Below, one piece after another: positions 22,165 through 32,418 of a stretch of 42,524 nt of DNA (position 1 is its first letter; each line of letters starts with the position of its first letter). Source of the DNA: Muribaculaceae bacterium (GTDB lineage: Bacteria > Bacteroidota > Bacteroidia > Bacteroidales > Muribaculaceae); contig JAFLTU010000018.1 in assembly GCA_022509125.1 (NCBI GenBank), positions 1 to 42,524 of the forward strand, written 5' to 3'. A program made the position numbers and the translations under genes. The notes under the pieces were generated by a model. The model searched no databases and was not told the DNA's origin. It saw only the letters and a list, made by a program, of their open reading frames with translations.

Positions 22165-23685
22165 ATGAAGATTTTTAGTTCAGATCAAATACGGGAAATT
22201 GATAAAGCAACAATTGAGGCCCAAGGAATTAGCTCATTGGAACTGATGGAGCGTGCAGCCTCGGCCGTCAGTTGCGAAATAGTGAGCAGATTTAATCCTA
22301 ATCAAAGGATAGTGGTGTTTGCCGGTCCCGGCAACAATGGAGGCGACGGTCTCGCAGTGGCCCGACAGCTCTTTGAACAGGGCTACAGAAAATTGGAAGT
22401 TTTCCTTTTTAATGTGACCGGGAAAATTAGTCCTGACTGTGCTGCGGAAAGAGAACGTCTAAAGTCGATTGAGGGAATAGATTTTACCGAGATAACCCGT
22501 GATTTCCAACCTCCTTATCTGAGCGAAAAGGAGGTTGTGGTCGATGCCCTTTTTGGCAGCGGTTTCCATGGACCTTTACAGAAGGGATTTCTGACCCTCG
22601 TGAAATTTATTAATGATTCGAATGCCTATATAATCTCCATAGATGTTCCCAGCGGACTTTCCGGAGAATGGAATGATGGAGTAAGTCGGCGAGATATGGT
22701 TAGAGCAAAATTGACTCTGACATTTCAATTTCCTCGTTTAGCCTTCTTTTTTGAGGAAAACCAGGAGGTTGTTGGAGACTGGAAATTGCTTGATATAGAC
22801 CTCGACGAAGCCACAATTAAGGAGACTCCGGTGGAATATAAAGTGGTGGATGATCGTAATGTCAGGCCACTTCTTAAACGCCGTAACGAATTTTCCGGCA
22901 AACGTGACTTTGGATCGGCCCTTTTTTTTGCCGGCAGCTATGGAATGGCCGGATCAGCGATCCTTGCATCGAAAGGATGTCTGAGGAGCGGGGCCGGGCT
23001 CGTGACGGTGCATAGCGCAAAGATGACCATGATACCCGTGCAGACACGAGTTCCGGAAGCTATTTTCGAGCCCGACCGCAACGATATCTATGTGACCGAC
23101 ATGAGTCTCCACCACACCCATCAAGTCGTAGCAATTGGTCCCGGTCTGGGCACAGACGATAGGACGATTGACGCTCTTGAGACCTTTTTAAAGACACATA
23201 AGCAACCGATAATAGTTGATGCCGACGGCCTAAACTGTATAGCCAAGCGTCCCCATCTTCTTAGTCTGTTGCCCTCCCATTCGGTAATTACGCCACACAT
23301 CCGTGAATTCGACCGTTTATTCGGCGAGCATCTCACCAGCGAAGAGCGACTTAAAAAGGCTATAGATATGGCTAAATACTATACCATCAATATAGTTTTG
23401 AAGGGTCATTACACATCGACAGTGAGAGCCACCGGGAGAGTGTTTTTCAATTCAAGCGGAAACAGCGGCATGGCCACAGCCGGTTCGGGCGACGTCTTGA
23501 CAGGAGTCATAGCTGCATTGATGGCTCAAGGATATAAGAGCGACCAAGCTGCATGTATTGGCGTATATGTGCATGGACTCGCGGGCGACATGGCAGCGGA
23601 AAAATGGGGCCAAGCCGGTCTTTTGGCTTCCGAGATAGCAGATTATTGTGGTATAGCCCTTAAAACCCTCACTAGCAAAAAATGA
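22165..23685 (+). CDS. nnr: Bifunctional NAD(P)H-hydrate epimerase / ADP-dependent dehydratase
   Basis: The 506-residue fusion repairs hydrated NAD(P)H. The N-terminal half (about 1-215) is the YjeF_N/NnrE epimerase (SLELMERAASAV, FAGPGNNGGDGLAVARQL, VDALFGSG). The C-terminal half (about 235-500) is the ribokinase-like NnrD dehydratase (SALFFAGSYGMAGSA-like motif, VVAIGPGLGTDD, PIIVDADGLN, SGMATAGSGDVLTGVIAALM). It is a cytoplasmic metabolite-repair enzyme. The start at 22165 fits the family N-terminus (MKIFSSDQIREID). Its stop overlaps the next start in ATGA. Confidence 0.96.
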   Translation: MKIFSSDQIREIDKATIEAQGISSLELMERAASAVSCEIVSRFNPNQRIVVFAGPGNNGGDGLAVARQLFEQGYRKLEVFLFNVTGKISPDCAAERERLKSIEGIDFTEITRDFQPPYLSEKEVVVDALFGSGFHGPLQKGFLTLVKFINDSNAYIISIDVPSGLSGEWNDGVSRRDMVRAKLTLTFQFPRLAFFFEENQEVVGDWKLLDIDLDEATIKETPVEYKVVDDRNVRPLLKRRNEFSGKRDFGSALFFAGSYGMAGSAILASKGCLRSGAGLVTVHSAKMTMIPVQTRVPEAIFEPDRNDIYVTDMSLHHTHQVVAIGPGLGTDDRTIDALETFLKTHKQPIIVDADGLNCIAKRPHLLSLLPSHSVITPHIREFDRLFGEHLTSEERLKKAIDMAKYYTINIVLKGHYTSTVRATGRVFFNSSGNSGMATAGSGDVLTGVIAALMAQGYKSDQAACIGVYVHGLAGDMAAEKWGQAGLLASEIADYCGIALKTLTSKK

Positions 23686-24764
23686 AATTTAGACTATATA
23701 CAATCCTTTTTTCCCTTATCGGGTTTTTAAATGCCTCGGCCCAGCAGACAAAATTGCTTACTGCCGAAAAGCATAACGAATATGGCCTGGTTTATACTTT
23801 GCCAAAGACAGGCTTTCAAATTGAGGTTACAGCACAGAAAACTCAAAAAGTGGCAGGTCCCTTTAGCAAATATGCAAAAGTGTTTACCTCAGATGCGAAG
23901 GTTATAGATAAAGATGAGACCCTCTGGAAAATAGAGTCAGTTAAAGTTACTCCTGTTGGAGTGGCCGATTCAGACCCTGAGAGCCAATATCTTATGCAAC
24001 TTAAAGCAGGAGCGGTCACTTTCATAGAAGTGGCAGAGAGTGGTATGCTTCTCTCTATTAATAAGGAAGTTGACTATCAAAGGCCCGAAAATGTTAAAGA
24101 GCTTAAAATAGAGGGTATACCGGTGAGTGGGAAGGAATATCTGGAATTTGTAGACGAAGATTTCATTTCAGCAATTTCCTCTTATAAGAAGGCTCAATTA
24201 TTGGCCGAGGAAATAATGGAGGTGAGGGAAGCGAAACTCTCGTTGACTCGTGGAACTGCCGAAACGATGCCAACCGACGGACGCCAGCTTGAGCTTATGC
24301 TAGAGTCGCTTGAAAAACAGGAACGAGCATTAATAAATGCTTTTACAGGGTCGGAATGGAGGGAATTTCAAACATTTACATATATGGTGAACCCGGAAGG
24401 GGAAGGGCGACTTATTGTTTGCCGCCTCGATCCAAGAGAGGGCCTTATGGATAAAGAATACCGTGGAGGAGAACCATTATATCTGACGGTTGTAGCGACT
24501 GAAGAGCCGGAACTTCCTGTGGATGCAAAGGGAGAAGAGAAAAAACTGCCAAAGGATGCTGTGGTTTACTGTATCCCGGGTTACGCTGAAGTTGCCCTTG
24601 AATTTGCAGGCAACAAGATATATGCTTCAGAATTTCCAATGAGTCAATTCGGCATAATCTTCGGCCTGAATCCTTCAATATTCACAGACAAAAAGGAGCC
24701 ATCTTTTGCCATATTCGATCCAACTACCGGCGGTTTGCGTGAGTTGGGCACATTAAAACCGTAA
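23682..24764 (+). CDS. DUF4831 family exported protein
   Basis: The 360-residue product starts with a signal peptide (MKFRLYTILFSLIGFLNASA) and a YGLVYTLPKTGFQIEV segment that I recognise as DUF4831, a Bacteroidetes family of unknown function. The middle is helical and charged (about 165-235). The rest alternates beta-like stretches such as LYLTVVATEEPELPV and VVYCIPGYAEVALEF. There is no lipobox, so it is probably periplasmic. It is translationally coupled to nnr (4-base overlap) and followed after 12 bases by xseA, but neither neighbour suggests a role for an exported protein. Confidence 0.82.
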   Translation: MKFRLYTILFSLIGFLNASAQQTKLLTAEKHNEYGLVYTLPKTGFQIEVTAQKTQKVAGPFSKYAKVFTSDAKVIDKDETLWKIESVKVTPVGVADSDPESQYLMQLKAGAVTFIEVAESGMLLSINKEVDYQRPENVKELKIEGIPVSGKEYLEFVDEDFISAISSYKKAQLLAEEIMEVREAKLSLTRGTAETMPTDGRQLELMLESLEKQERALINAFTGSEWREFQTFTYMVNPEGEGRLIVCRLDPREGLMDKEYRGGEPLYLTVVATEEPELPVDAKGEEKKLPKDAVVYCIPGYAEVALEFAGNKIYASEFPMSQFGIIFGLNPSIFTDKKEPSFAIFDPTTGGLRELGTLKP

Positions 24765-24776
24765 GACATTCATAGC

Positions 24777-26168
24777 ATGGCAAATTTATTTTCTGAAGAG
24801 GGATTTGTGACTGGCATTCCTCTAAGCCAATACACGAATGCTATCACGAATGCTGTGGCGAGAGCTCCCGGACTTTCTGGAGTTTGGGTGACCGCTGAGC
24901 TTAGCGACGTAAGGCTTGCCGGAGGCCATTGCTATATGGAGCTAATAGAAAAGAATGATGTTGGCCAAACAATAGCGAAATTGCGAGCTACAATCTGGAG
25001 AAGCAACTATCCGATTTTACGTCAGAAATTTTATAGTGCTACGCAACGTGAAATCGGCAACGGCATAAAAGCATTGGTGAGAGGAAGCGCCACCCACCAT
25101 TCAATCTATGGCCTTTCTTTCAATATAACTGATATTGATCCCTCCTACACAATGGGAGACATGGAGAGAGTCAGGAGGGAGATTATAATGCGGCTTCAGA
25201 AAGAAGGAATAGCCGACCAAAACAAGAGACTTAGATTGCCTGTCGCTCCGCAGCGTATCGCCATTTTATCTGCTGAGGGAGCAGCTGGGTATGGGGATTT
25301 CATCAATCATCTAACCGGAAATTCCGAGGGTTATGTTTTCTACCCTCATCTATTCCCTTGCGTGATGCAAGGTGAGAGGGTTTCCGAGTCAATCCGAAGG
25401 GCTCTTGAGCTGATAGAATCTACGATTGATTTATGGGATTGCGTTGTCATCATCAGAGGGGGAGGGGCAACCACAGATATGAATGGATTCGACGAATATC
25501 AACTTGCAAAGGCTGTTGCCACATTTCATTTACCCATTGTGGTTGGAATCGGTCATGAGCGTGATAGAAATGTGTTGGATGATTTGGCCCACACGAGTCT
25601 GAAGACGCCTACTGCTGTGGCAGGTTTCTTTATCGACAAGATGAGGGAGGCGAATGAGCAAGTGGCATTGCTTGCAGAAAAGATCAGGCTTTACGCAAAA
25701 GAGATGTTGATAGGGGAGGAAAGACGGTTATCATCATTTCAGAATATCTTACCTCAATTTGCTATACGACGAGTTGAATATGCACGCTCAAGGCTGCAAA
25801 CGATTATAGGGGGCCTTCCTTTGAATGCCCAAAGAAGAGTTTCAAACGAAAGAATGAAACTTCAAGGAATGTTAGCGACACTATCTGCCGGTGGATCCAC
25901 ATTGATTCAACGAGCGAGCCAGATACTTTCCACAAAGCTCACAATGCTTGAAAATTCAACGAGACTATTAATGGACAGAGAGCGACAGAAAGTGGAAAAT
26001 GCAGCAGGCCTTATCAAAGTTTTAGATCCAAAAAACACTTTATCTCGAGGTTATTCTATAACAAGGGTGAATGGCAAAACTGTGAAATCCATAGCTGATA
26101 TTTCTTTAGGCGATACTATAATCACTACTTTGCCAGATGGACAAATAACCAGCAGAGCCGAAGCTTAA
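24777..26168 (+). CDS. xseA: Exodeoxyribonuclease VII large subunit
   Basis: The 463-residue protein has an N-terminal OB-fold (about 1-110, GVWVTAELSDVRLAGGHCYMEL). The catalytic region follows (about 125-290, RIAILSAEGAAGYGDF, IIRGGGATTDMNGFDEY, VVGIGHERDRNVLDDLAHTSLKTPTAVA), then a long coiled-coil and a C-terminal SRGYSITRVNGK segment. It degrades single-stranded DNA together with XseB. xseB is commonly next to xseA, but only 97 bases separate this gene from the next and no such frame is visible, so the small subunit must be elsewhere or absent. It is the last gene of the nnr unit. Confidence 0.96.
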   Translation: MANLFSEEGFVTGIPLSQYTNAITNAVARAPGLSGVWVTAELSDVRLAGGHCYMELIEKNDVGQTIAKLRATIWRSNYPILRQKFYSATQREIGNGIKALVRGSATHHSIYGLSFNITDIDPSYTMGDMERVRREIIMRLQKEGIADQNKRLRLPVAPQRIAILSAEGAAGYGDFINHLTGNSEGYVFYPHLFPCVMQGERVSESIRRALELIESTIDLWDCVVIIRGGGATTDMNGFDEYQLAKAVATFHLPIVVGIGHERDRNVLDDLAHTSLKTPTAVAGFFIDKMREANEQVALLAEKIRLYAKEMLIGEERRLSSFQNILPQFAIRRVEYARSRLQTIIGGLPLNAQRRVSNERMKLQGMLATLSAGGSTLIQRASQILSTKLTMLENSTRLLMDRERQKVENAAGLIKVLDPKNTLSRGYSITRVNGKTVKSIADISLGDTIITTLPDGQITSRAEA

Positions 26169-26203
26169 GATGCTTACCCCTCCATTAATTATTCGGGGTC
26201 TAA

Positions 26204-26244
26204 TAAAGAAAAAATAAACCCGACTTCCGGTAAGGTGTCGGGTT
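26204..26244 (-). terminator. Terminator between xseA and the cupin gene
   Basis: AACCCGAC (26217-26224) and GTCGGGTT (26237-26244) are perfect 8-base arms. On the minus strand TATTTTTTCTTT follows, which fits a terminator for the cupin gene. On the plus strand the following AAATGAAAA is not T-rich, so termination of xseA there is less certain. Confidence 0.75.
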
Positions 26245-26265
26245 AAATGAAAAAAAGATTTTTAA

Positions 26266-26619
26266 TTAAATATCAGTATTGTGAGGATTATCTTTCACCT
26301 TCACAAGCATTATCTTTGAGTCTGTATTGGCTACTACACTATGGGGAACATTAGCTCCCATAAGGAGGAATTCGCCAGCCTTCATGTGATAAGACATGTC
26401 GAGCATGGTGAATTCGATATCTCCTTCACAAATAGTAACCATCACTTCGAATGGAGCTGTGTGGGTTTCAAGTTTCTGACCTGCCTTCAACGCCACTAAA
26501 GATACGCCTCCTTTAGTTGTTTCAAACACCTGACGGAAAGAAGGTTTATCACCATTGAAATCAACCGATTCATGGAGTTTGAAGACTTCGCCAAATTTAA
26601 AATCTGTTTTCATAATCAT
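26266..26619 (-). CDS. Small cupin-domain protein
   Basis: The 117-residue product is a single cupin barrel: an acidic N-terminus, LKAGQKLETHTAPFEVMVTICEGDIEF-type first cupin motif (the ETHTAPFE part carries His and Glu ligand candidates), and the second motif FLLMGANVPHSV with its His. Such proteins bind metals or small ligands, and the function is not deducible. ATG at 26613 (MKTDFKFG) is an equally good start. It follows guaA in the same direction after a hairpin, so it may receive some readthrough from the purine series. I see no clear promoter of its own. Confidence 0.85.
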   Translation of the reverse strand: MIMKTDFKFGEVFKLHESVDFNGDKPSFRQVFETTKGGVSLVALKAGQKLETHTAPFEVMVTICEGDIEFTMLDMSYHMKAGEFLLMGANVPHSVVANTDSKIMLVKVKDNPHNTDI

Positions 26620-26629
26620 AAATTTTTAA

Positions 26630-26662
26630 GGGTTTGCTTTGAATTATTAACAAAACAAACCC
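26630..26662 (-). terminator. Hairpin after guaA, probable end of the purine series
   Basis: GGGTTTG with TTTTG pairs with CAAAG-CAAACCC (read on the minus strand) in a 12-bp stem with one U-G pair and a 9-base loop. TTAAAAATTT follows, which is a weak T tract. It is placed just after guaA and before the cupin ATG. Confidence 0.5.
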
Positions 26663-26679
26663 ATAAAAGTTTAGACCCT

Positions 26680-28206
26680 TTATTCCCACTCGATAGTGGC
26701 CGGTGGTTTCGAGGATATATCATAGACAACACGGTTTACACCCCTCACCTTGTTGATGATTTCATTACTTGTTCGGGCCAGAAAATCATAAGGAAGATGG
26801 ACCCAGTCGGCGGTCATTCCGTCGGTAGAAACGACAGCCCTGAGGGCCACGCAGTTTTCGTAGGTTCGCTCATCTCCCATCACTCCTACACTTTGGACGG
26901 GTAAAAGCATCACGCCGGCCTGCCATACCGAATCATATAGACCATCCTTGCGGAGATTGGCGATAAAAATGTCGTCGGCCTCTTGCAAAACTCTTACTTT
27001 TTCGGGTGTCACTTCACCCAGAATTCTTATGCCGAGTCCCGGCCCGGGGAAAGGATGGCGACCGAGCAAGAGAGGATTCATATTTAAAGCCTTTCCAACC
27101 CGTCTAACTTCGTCTTTAAAAAGAAGTCGAAGAGGCTCCACTATTGAGAGTTTCATTTCCTTAGGAAGCCCTCCCACGTTGTGATGGCTTTTGATTGTGG
27201 CAGAAGGACCCTTTACAGAACAACTCTCGATGACATCAGGATAGATTGTGCCTTGTGCCAGCCATTTGGCATCCTTTATTTTCTTGGCCTCCTCATTGAA
27301 AACTTCCACGAAATCCCTGCCGATGACTTTTCTTTTTTGCTCCGGATCTGTGACTCCTTTAAGATCAGAGTAGAATTTTTCTGAAGCATCCACTCCAATC
27401 ACATTAAGCCCCATATCCTTATAAGAATCCAAAACCTGGGAGAATTCATTTTTACGAAGAAGACCATTGTTAACAAATATGCAGGTGAGACGATCTCCGA
27501 TAGCTCTATGGAGCAACATGGCTGCCACAGAGGAGTCTACCCCTCCGGAGAGACCAAGAATTACACGGTCGTTGCCTATCTTCTCCTTGAGTTCTTTAAC
27601 AGTGACATCAATGAACGAGTCTGGACTCCATGAACCCGAACAACCGCAAATATTAATAACGAAATTTGAGAGAAGTTCTTTCCCGGCAACAGAATGATAG
27701 ACTTCAGGATGGAATTGAATACCCCAGGTTTTTTCCTCCTTGATATGATAAGCCGCCACCCTCACATTTTCAGTGGAACCTATTATCTCATAATTTTCGG
27801 GAAGGAAAGTTATAGTGTCGCCATGCGACATCCAGACTTGTGTTGGAGAGGGGATATCTTTCAAAAGCGGATCGGAAGGTTTAACCACAGTCAGCATAGC
27901 GCGACCATATTCCCGGGAGGGAGCCCCCTCTACTTTTCCACCACCGAGCAACGCCAATAACTGAGCTCCATAGCATACTCCCAGTAAAGGAAGTTTACCC
28001 TTTATTTCAGAAAGGTCAGGCATAGGAGCATCCTCATCCCTAACAGATGCGGGGGAACCGGAAAGCACGACCCCCTTGATATCCTCATCAAGTTTTGGAA
28101 TTTTATTAAAAGGGTGTATCTCGCAATAGACGTTTAGCTCACGAATCCTTCGCGCTATCAGTTGGGTGTATTGTGAACCGAAATCCAGTATTAATATTTT
28201 TTCCAT
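26680..28206 (-). CDS. guaA: GMP synthase (glutamine-hydrolysing)
   Basis: The 508-residue enzyme converts XMP to GMP. The N-terminal glutamine amidotransferase has the nucleophile in [10 protein letters not shown] (about residue 80) and His/Glu in FHPEVYHS (about 166). The ATP-pyrophosphatase domain has the P-loop [12 protein letters not shown] (about 220-231). The C-terminal dimerisation domain ends KPPATIEWE, the usual GuaA end. It is the last biosynthetic gene of the purine series and starts 15 bases after guaB. Confidence 0.98.
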   Translation of the reverse strand: MEKILILDFGSQYTQLIARRIRELNVYCEIHPFNKIPKLDEDIKGVVLSGSPASVRDEDAPMPDLSEIKGKLPLLGVCYGAQLLALLGGGKVEGAPSREYGRAMLTVVKPSDPLLKDIPSPTQVWMSHGDTITFLPENYEIIGSTENVRVAAYHIKEEKTWGIQFHPEVYHSVAGKELLSNFVINICGCSGSWSPDSFIDVTVKELKEKIGNDRVILGLSGGVDSSVAAMLLHRAIGDRLTCIFVNNGLLRKNEFSQVLDSYKDMGLNVIGVDASEKFYSDLKGVTDPEQKRKVIGRDFVEVFNEEAKKIKDAKWLAQGTIYPDVIESCSVKGPSATIKSHHNVGGLPKEMKLSIVEPLRLLFKDEVRRVGKALNMNPLLLGRHPFPGPGLGIRILGEVTPEKVRVLQEADDIFIANLRKDGLYDSVWQAGVMLLPVQSVGVMGDERTYENCVALRAVVSTDGMTADWVHLPYDFLARTSNEIINKVRGVNRVVYDISSKPPATIEWE

Positions 28207-28221
28207 AAGAATGAGGGGAAT

Positions 28222-29694
28222 TTAGTCAGCTCGTGAATAATTCGGGGCCTCTTTGGTTATTGTGACATCATGGGGATGGTTTTCAATAACTCCGGCCGAA
28301 GTTATTCTAACAAACCGGGCCTGTTGAAGAGCCTTAATATCGGGGGCACCGCAATAGCCCATGCCGGAACGAAGCCCTCCAAGGAGTTGATAAATGGTCT
28401 CTGCGAGGGTACCTTTGTATGGCACGCGAGCCACTATTCCTTCGGGCACAAATTTGCTCGAATCGTTAGTGCCGCTTTGGAAATAACGGTCTTTGGAACC
28501 GGCCTCCATTGCCTCTATAGATCCCATGCCGCGATATGCCTTGAATTTACGTCCGTTATAAATAATTGTTTCACCGGGAGACTCTTCTGTCCCTGCGAGC
28601 ATGGATCCCATCATCACGCAATCTGCCCCTGCCGCTATCGCTTTGACAACATCTCCTGAATAACGTAAGCCACCATCGCCAATCACCGGGATCTCATGTC
28701 GGGCTGCAACTTTTGCACAATTGAAAATAGCAGAGAGTTGAGGAACACCTACTCCGGCTACAATTCGTGTGGTGCAAATCGAGCCGGGGCCTATACCAAC
28801 CTTGATTCCGTCTGCTCCATTTGCAATCAGATAGTCAGCCGCTTCAGAGGTAGCGATATTCCCCACGAGCACGTCAATCATTGGGAAGGCAGCCTTAACA
28901 TCGCGGAGGGTATTCACCACATTGGCCGAGTGACCATGAGCCGTGTCAATCACTACGGCGTCAACACCTGCATTCACAAGAGCTTCTACCCGTGGAAGAG
29001 TGTCGGCTGTCACACCAACGCCCCCGGCTACTCTAAGGCGCCCTTTTGAATCTTTACAGGCATTAGGATAATCCTTAATTTTGGTGATGTCGCGATAAGT
29101 GATAAGTCCCACAAGTTTATTATCTTTATCAATCACCGGAAGTTTCTCAATCTTATGGCGAAGAAGAATATCGGAGGCTTCTGAGAGGTTTGGATTAGTG
29201 GTGGTGACGATATTCTCTTTAGTCATCACTTCTGATATCGGAAGCTCTTCGTTCGATTGAAATCTGAGGTCACGATTGGTTACAATTCCTACAAGATGAT
29301 TCCCCTCGTCGACTACAGGAATTCCACCTATATGGTTTTCCTGCATAATTCTTAAGGCATCTCCGACAGTCTGGGATGGAGTGATAGTGACGGGATCAAA
29401 AATCATTCCACTTTCAGCTCTTTTGACTTTTCTCACCTGAAGTGCCTGATTTTGAATCGACATGTTCTTATGAATCACACCGATACCACCCTGACGAGCC
29501 ATTGCAATTGCCATGGAGGCTTCAGTGACTGTGTCCATAGCAGCGGAGACTATGGGGATATTCAGAGTGATATTTCGGGAAAAACGAGTTTTGACATCTA
29601 CCATATTCGGAGTCACTTCCGAATAAGCAGGCACCAGGAGGACATCATCGAATGTCATGCCTTCTTCGTTGATTTTTTCAGAGATAAAGCTCAT
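28222..29694 (-). CDS. guaB: IMP dehydrogenase
   Basis: The 490-residue protein oxidises IMP to XMP, the committed step to GMP. The barrel starts [17 protein letters not shown]. Two CBS domains are inserted (about residues 95-210, [22 protein letters not shown] and [22 protein letters not shown]). The catalytic cysteine lies in [13 protein letters not shown] (about 300), and the flap region has [10 protein letters not shown]. The CBS pair usually senses purine nucleotides. A 74-base gap with TTAAGATTT repetitions separates it from purA. Confidence 0.98.
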   Translation of the reverse strand: MSFISEKINEEGMTFDDVLLVPAYSEVTPNMVDVKTRFSRNITLNIPIVSAAMDTVTEASMAIAMARQGGIGVIHKNMSIQNQALQVRKVKRAESGMIFDPVTITPSQTVGDALRIMQENHIGGIPVVDEGNHLVGIVTNRDLRFQSNEELPISEVMTKENIVTTTNPNLSEASDILLRHKIEKLPVIDKDNKLVGLITYRDITKIKDYPNACKDSKGRLRVAGGVGVTADTLPRVEALVNAGVDAVVIDTAHGHSANVVNTLRDVKAAFPMIDVLVGNIATSEAADYLIANGADGIKVGIGPGSICTTRIVAGVGVPQLSAIFNCAKVAARHEIPVIGDGGLRYSGDVVKAIAAGADCVMMGSMLAGTEESPGETIIYNGRKFKAYRGMGSIEAMEAGSKDRYFQSGTNDSSKFVPEGIVARVPYKGTLAETIYQLLGGLRSGMGYCGAPDIKALQQARFVRITSAGVIENHPHDVTITKEAPNYSRAD

Positions 29695-29768
29695 GGGGGT
29701 GGTTTTGGGAGTTAAGATTTAAGATTTACAGTTTAAGGGATTGCAATTTTCGGCAAAACGCTGAAGAG

Positions 29769-31064
29769 CTAGAATTCTTGGAGCAAAGGGGAGATGAGGA
29801 TTGTCTGTGACCGGTCTGGTCCTACAGAGAGGACACCCACGGGGACACCCGTTATCTCTTCTATTTTTCTGACGTAATTCTTTGCATTTTGTGGCAATTC
29901 ATCGAATGACTTGATTCCGGAAATGTCCTCATTCCATCCGGGAAGCTCTATATAAACAGGTTTGCAACGAGAGAGCTTGGAAATGGTGGATGGTGGTGTT
30001 TCAACAATCTTGCCATCTAATTCATAATGAGTGCATATTTTGACGGTTTTGAGACCTGAAAGAACATCAAAGAGCATCAATGCCCAAGAAGATATACCAG
30101 CGATTTGAGAGGTATAGCGAGCTACAACGGCATCAAACCATCCGATACGGCGCGGACGCCCTGTGACTGTGCCATACTCATGACCGCGTTCTCTAATTTC
30201 ATTGGCTATTTCGTCAAATAGTTCTGTAGGGAAGGGACCTTCTCCCACTCTTGTGCAATAGGCTTTGGCCACCCCGAGCACATTGTTGATCCATTGAGGC
30301 GCAATGCCGGCTCCAACGGGCACACTTGCTGCTGAGGGTGTGGAAGAGGTGACGTAGGGATATGTGCCATGGTCTATGCAAAGCATCATGCCTTGAGCCC
30401 CCTCGAAAAGTATTTTCTTATCCTCTTCTCGAAGATATTTATTGATAAGATAAGAAGTGTCGGTTATTCTCGGTCCAAGAATTTCGGCGAGATCCATAAA
30501 ACGTTTATAGACTTTCTGATAATCGTAGGAGGGAAGGCCCAACATTTCGAGCTCACGGTTTTTTATCACCATTGCGTCATGGAGCCGCTGGGCGAAATAA
30601 TCTGGCTCGAGCAGGTCGCCCATTCGCAGTCCTGAGCGACTATATTTGTCGCAATAAGCGGGGCCGATACCTTTTTTTGTCGTTCCGATAAGTTTATTTC
30701 CTTTTTGAGCTTCATAGGCTCCGTCGAGGTCAGCATGCCATGGCATTACCATAGCGGCTCGGTCAGAGATAAAAAGTTGAAAATCTGTGATTCCCTGATC
30801 ACGTAGTTTCTGCAACTCCACTACGACGGATTCAGGATTAACAACCATTCCGTTGCCCATTATATTAACAGTGGAGGGATTGAAAATACCTGACGGGATG
30901 CTTTGCAAGGAATATTTCTTCCCATTGAACATCACACTGTGTCCGGCATTATTGCCACCTTGAAATCTCACCACCATATCGGCTCTACAAGCGAAAAAAT
31001 CGGTGATTTTCCCTTTTCCTTCGTCTCCCCACTGGGATCCGATGACTACAAGTCGCTGAGACAT
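29769..31064 (-). CDS. purA: Adenylosuccinate synthetase
   Basis: The 431-residue enzyme makes adenylosuccinate from IMP, Asp and GTP, the first step to AMP. The GTP-binding/catalytic loop GSQWGDEGKGKITDFF (residues 9-24) and FQGGNNAGHSV are at the N-terminus. GTTKKGIGPAY, LFEGAQGMMLCIDHGTYPYVTSS and TGRPRRIGWFDAV follow, all hallmark motifs. It starts only 2 bases after purB. Confidence 0.98.
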   Translation of the reverse strand: MSQRLVVIGSQWGDEGKGKITDFFACRADMVVRFQGGNNAGHSVMFNGKKYSLQSIPSGIFNPSTVNIMGNGMVVNPESVVVELQKLRDQGITDFQLFISDRAAMVMPWHADLDGAYEAQKGNKLIGTTKKGIGPAYCDKYSRSGLRMGDLLEPDYFAQRLHDAMVIKNRELEMLGLPSYDYQKVYKRFMDLAEILGPRITDTSYLINKYLREEDKKILFEGAQGMMLCIDHGTYPYVTSSTPSAASVPVGAGIAPQWINNVLGVAKAYCTRVGEGPFPTELFDEIANEIRERGHEYGTVTGRPRRIGWFDAVVARYTSQIAGISSWALMLFDVLSGLKTVKICTHYELDGKIVETPPSTISKLSRCKPVYIELPGWNEDISGIKSFDELPQNAKNYVRKIEEITGVPVGVLSVGPDRSQTILISPLLQEF

Positions 31065-31066
31065 CT

Positions 31067-32362
31067 TTACTCTAAGTTATTGCGTTTGTAAATATGGTCG
31101 ATATTTTTGAAATAATAGTCAAGGGTGAAGCAATTGTCGAGTTCTTCGGGAGAGAGGGCCGACATCACAGTTTCATCCTCTCGGAGCAACTCCTGATAGG
31201 GTTTCCCTTCTTGCATGGCCCTCATTGCAATAGGTTGCACTGTGTCGTAGGCTTTTTCTCTTGCAAAACCCTTGTCGATAAGAGCATTCATCACCCGTTG
31301 GGCAAAAATCACACCATTGGTGCGATAGATATTGGCGAGCATCTGGTCCTCAAATACTACGATGTTCTCCAATATTCCCTTCATGCGGTTGAGCATGTAA
31401 TCAAGAAGAATGGTTGCATCGGGCATTATAATCCTTTCAGTGGCTGAATGAGAGATATCTCTTTCGTGCCAGAGAGCAACATTTTCATAAGCTGTGGCCA
31501 TATAGCCTCTCAATACCCTTGCGCAACCGCAGATGTTTTCGCTGCTCACCGGGTTTCTCTTATGTGGCATTGCAGAGGATCCTTTCTGACCTTTTCCGAA
31601 AGATTCCTCAACTTCATGCACCTCTGTTCGCTGGAGATTTCTCACTTCTAGCGCCATCTGTTCGAGTGAAGCGCCGATTAGGGCGAGAGTCGCCATATAA
31701 TAAGCATGCCGGTCGCGTTGGATCACCTGAGTGCTGATATCGGCCGAAGCTATACCCAATTGTTGGCACACATAATCCTGGACAAAGGGAGGAATATTGG
31801 CGAAATTACCTACTGCACCACTGATTTTACCGACTTCAACACCTTTGGCAGCCTCATTGAATCGATGGAGATTACGTTTCATCTCTGCAAGCCACAAGAC
31901 CCATTTAAGACCAAAAGATGTGATATCGGCATGAATGCCATGTGTGCGTCCTATGCATGGTTGGTTTTTAAAACGTTTAGCCTGTGAGGCCAACATGTCA
32001 ATGAATTCCTCAAGGTCCTTTCGAATGATTTCATCGGCTTGTTTGAACAGATAACCATTTGCGGTGTCCACCACATCCGTTGAAGTTAGGCCATAGTGTA
32101 CCCACTTACGCTCTTCGCCGAGACTTTCGGAGACGGTGCGAGTGAAGGCCACAATGTCATGGCGCGTTTTTTCTTCTATTTCCTTTATCCTGGCAATATC
32201 GAATTTCGCATTCTTCTTAAGTTTCTCCACATCTTGGGGAGGGACTACGCCTAGTTGCATCCAGGCTTCAGCCGCAAGTATTTCCACCTTCAGATATGCA
32301 TCGAATTTATTTTCTTCGGTCCAAACCCGACGCATTATATCTCTTCCATAACGTTCGATCAT
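31067..32362 (-). CDS. purB: Adenylosuccinate lyase
   Basis: The 431-residue protein of the fumarase/aspartase superfamily acts twice: SAICAR to AICAR in IMP synthesis and adenylosuccinate to AMP. It has [27 protein letters not shown] and the signature loop [17 protein letters not shown]. It is followed by purA after 2 bases. The 39 bases before it contain a heptanucleotide tandem repeat that reaches into the end of folD. Confidence 0.97.
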   Translation of the reverse strand: MIERYGRDIMRRVWTEENKFDAYLKVEILAAEAWMQLGVVPPQDVEKLKKNAKFDIARIKEIEEKTRHDIVAFTRTVSESLGEERKWVHYGLTSTDVVDTANGYLFKQADEIIRKDLEEFIDMLASQAKRFKNQPCIGRTHGIHADITSFGLKWVLWLAEMKRNLHRFNEAAKGVEVGKISGAVGNFANIPPFVQDYVCQQLGIASADISTQVIQRDRHAYYMATLALIGASLEQMALEVRNLQRTEVHEVEESFGKGQKGSSAMPHKRNPVSSENICGCARVLRGYMATAYENVALWHERDISHSATERIIMPDATILLDYMLNRMKGILENIVVFEDQMLANIYRTNGVIFAQRVMNALIDKGFAREKAYDTVQPIAMRAMQEGKPYQELLREDETVMSALSPEELDNCFTLDYYFKNIDHIYKRNNLE

Positions 32363-32383
32363 AGGAGTAGAGTTAATCGTTAT

Positions 32384-32418
32384 TCGTTTATCGTTTATCG
32401 TTTATCGTTTATCGTTTT
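32384..32418. repeat. Heptanucleotide tandem repeat (TCGTTTA)5
   Basis: Four exact TCGTTTA copies and a fifth with one change (TCGTTTT) run in tandem, with a degenerate copy before them. The repeat fills the purB-folD gap and includes the last folD codons and stop. A change in copy number would alter the folD C-terminus slightly and the purB spacing. Confidence 0.9.

Noticed and set aside
32376-32418. CRISPR array
   Set aside because: The units are 7 bases in direct tandem with no spacers, so it is a simple tandem repeat.
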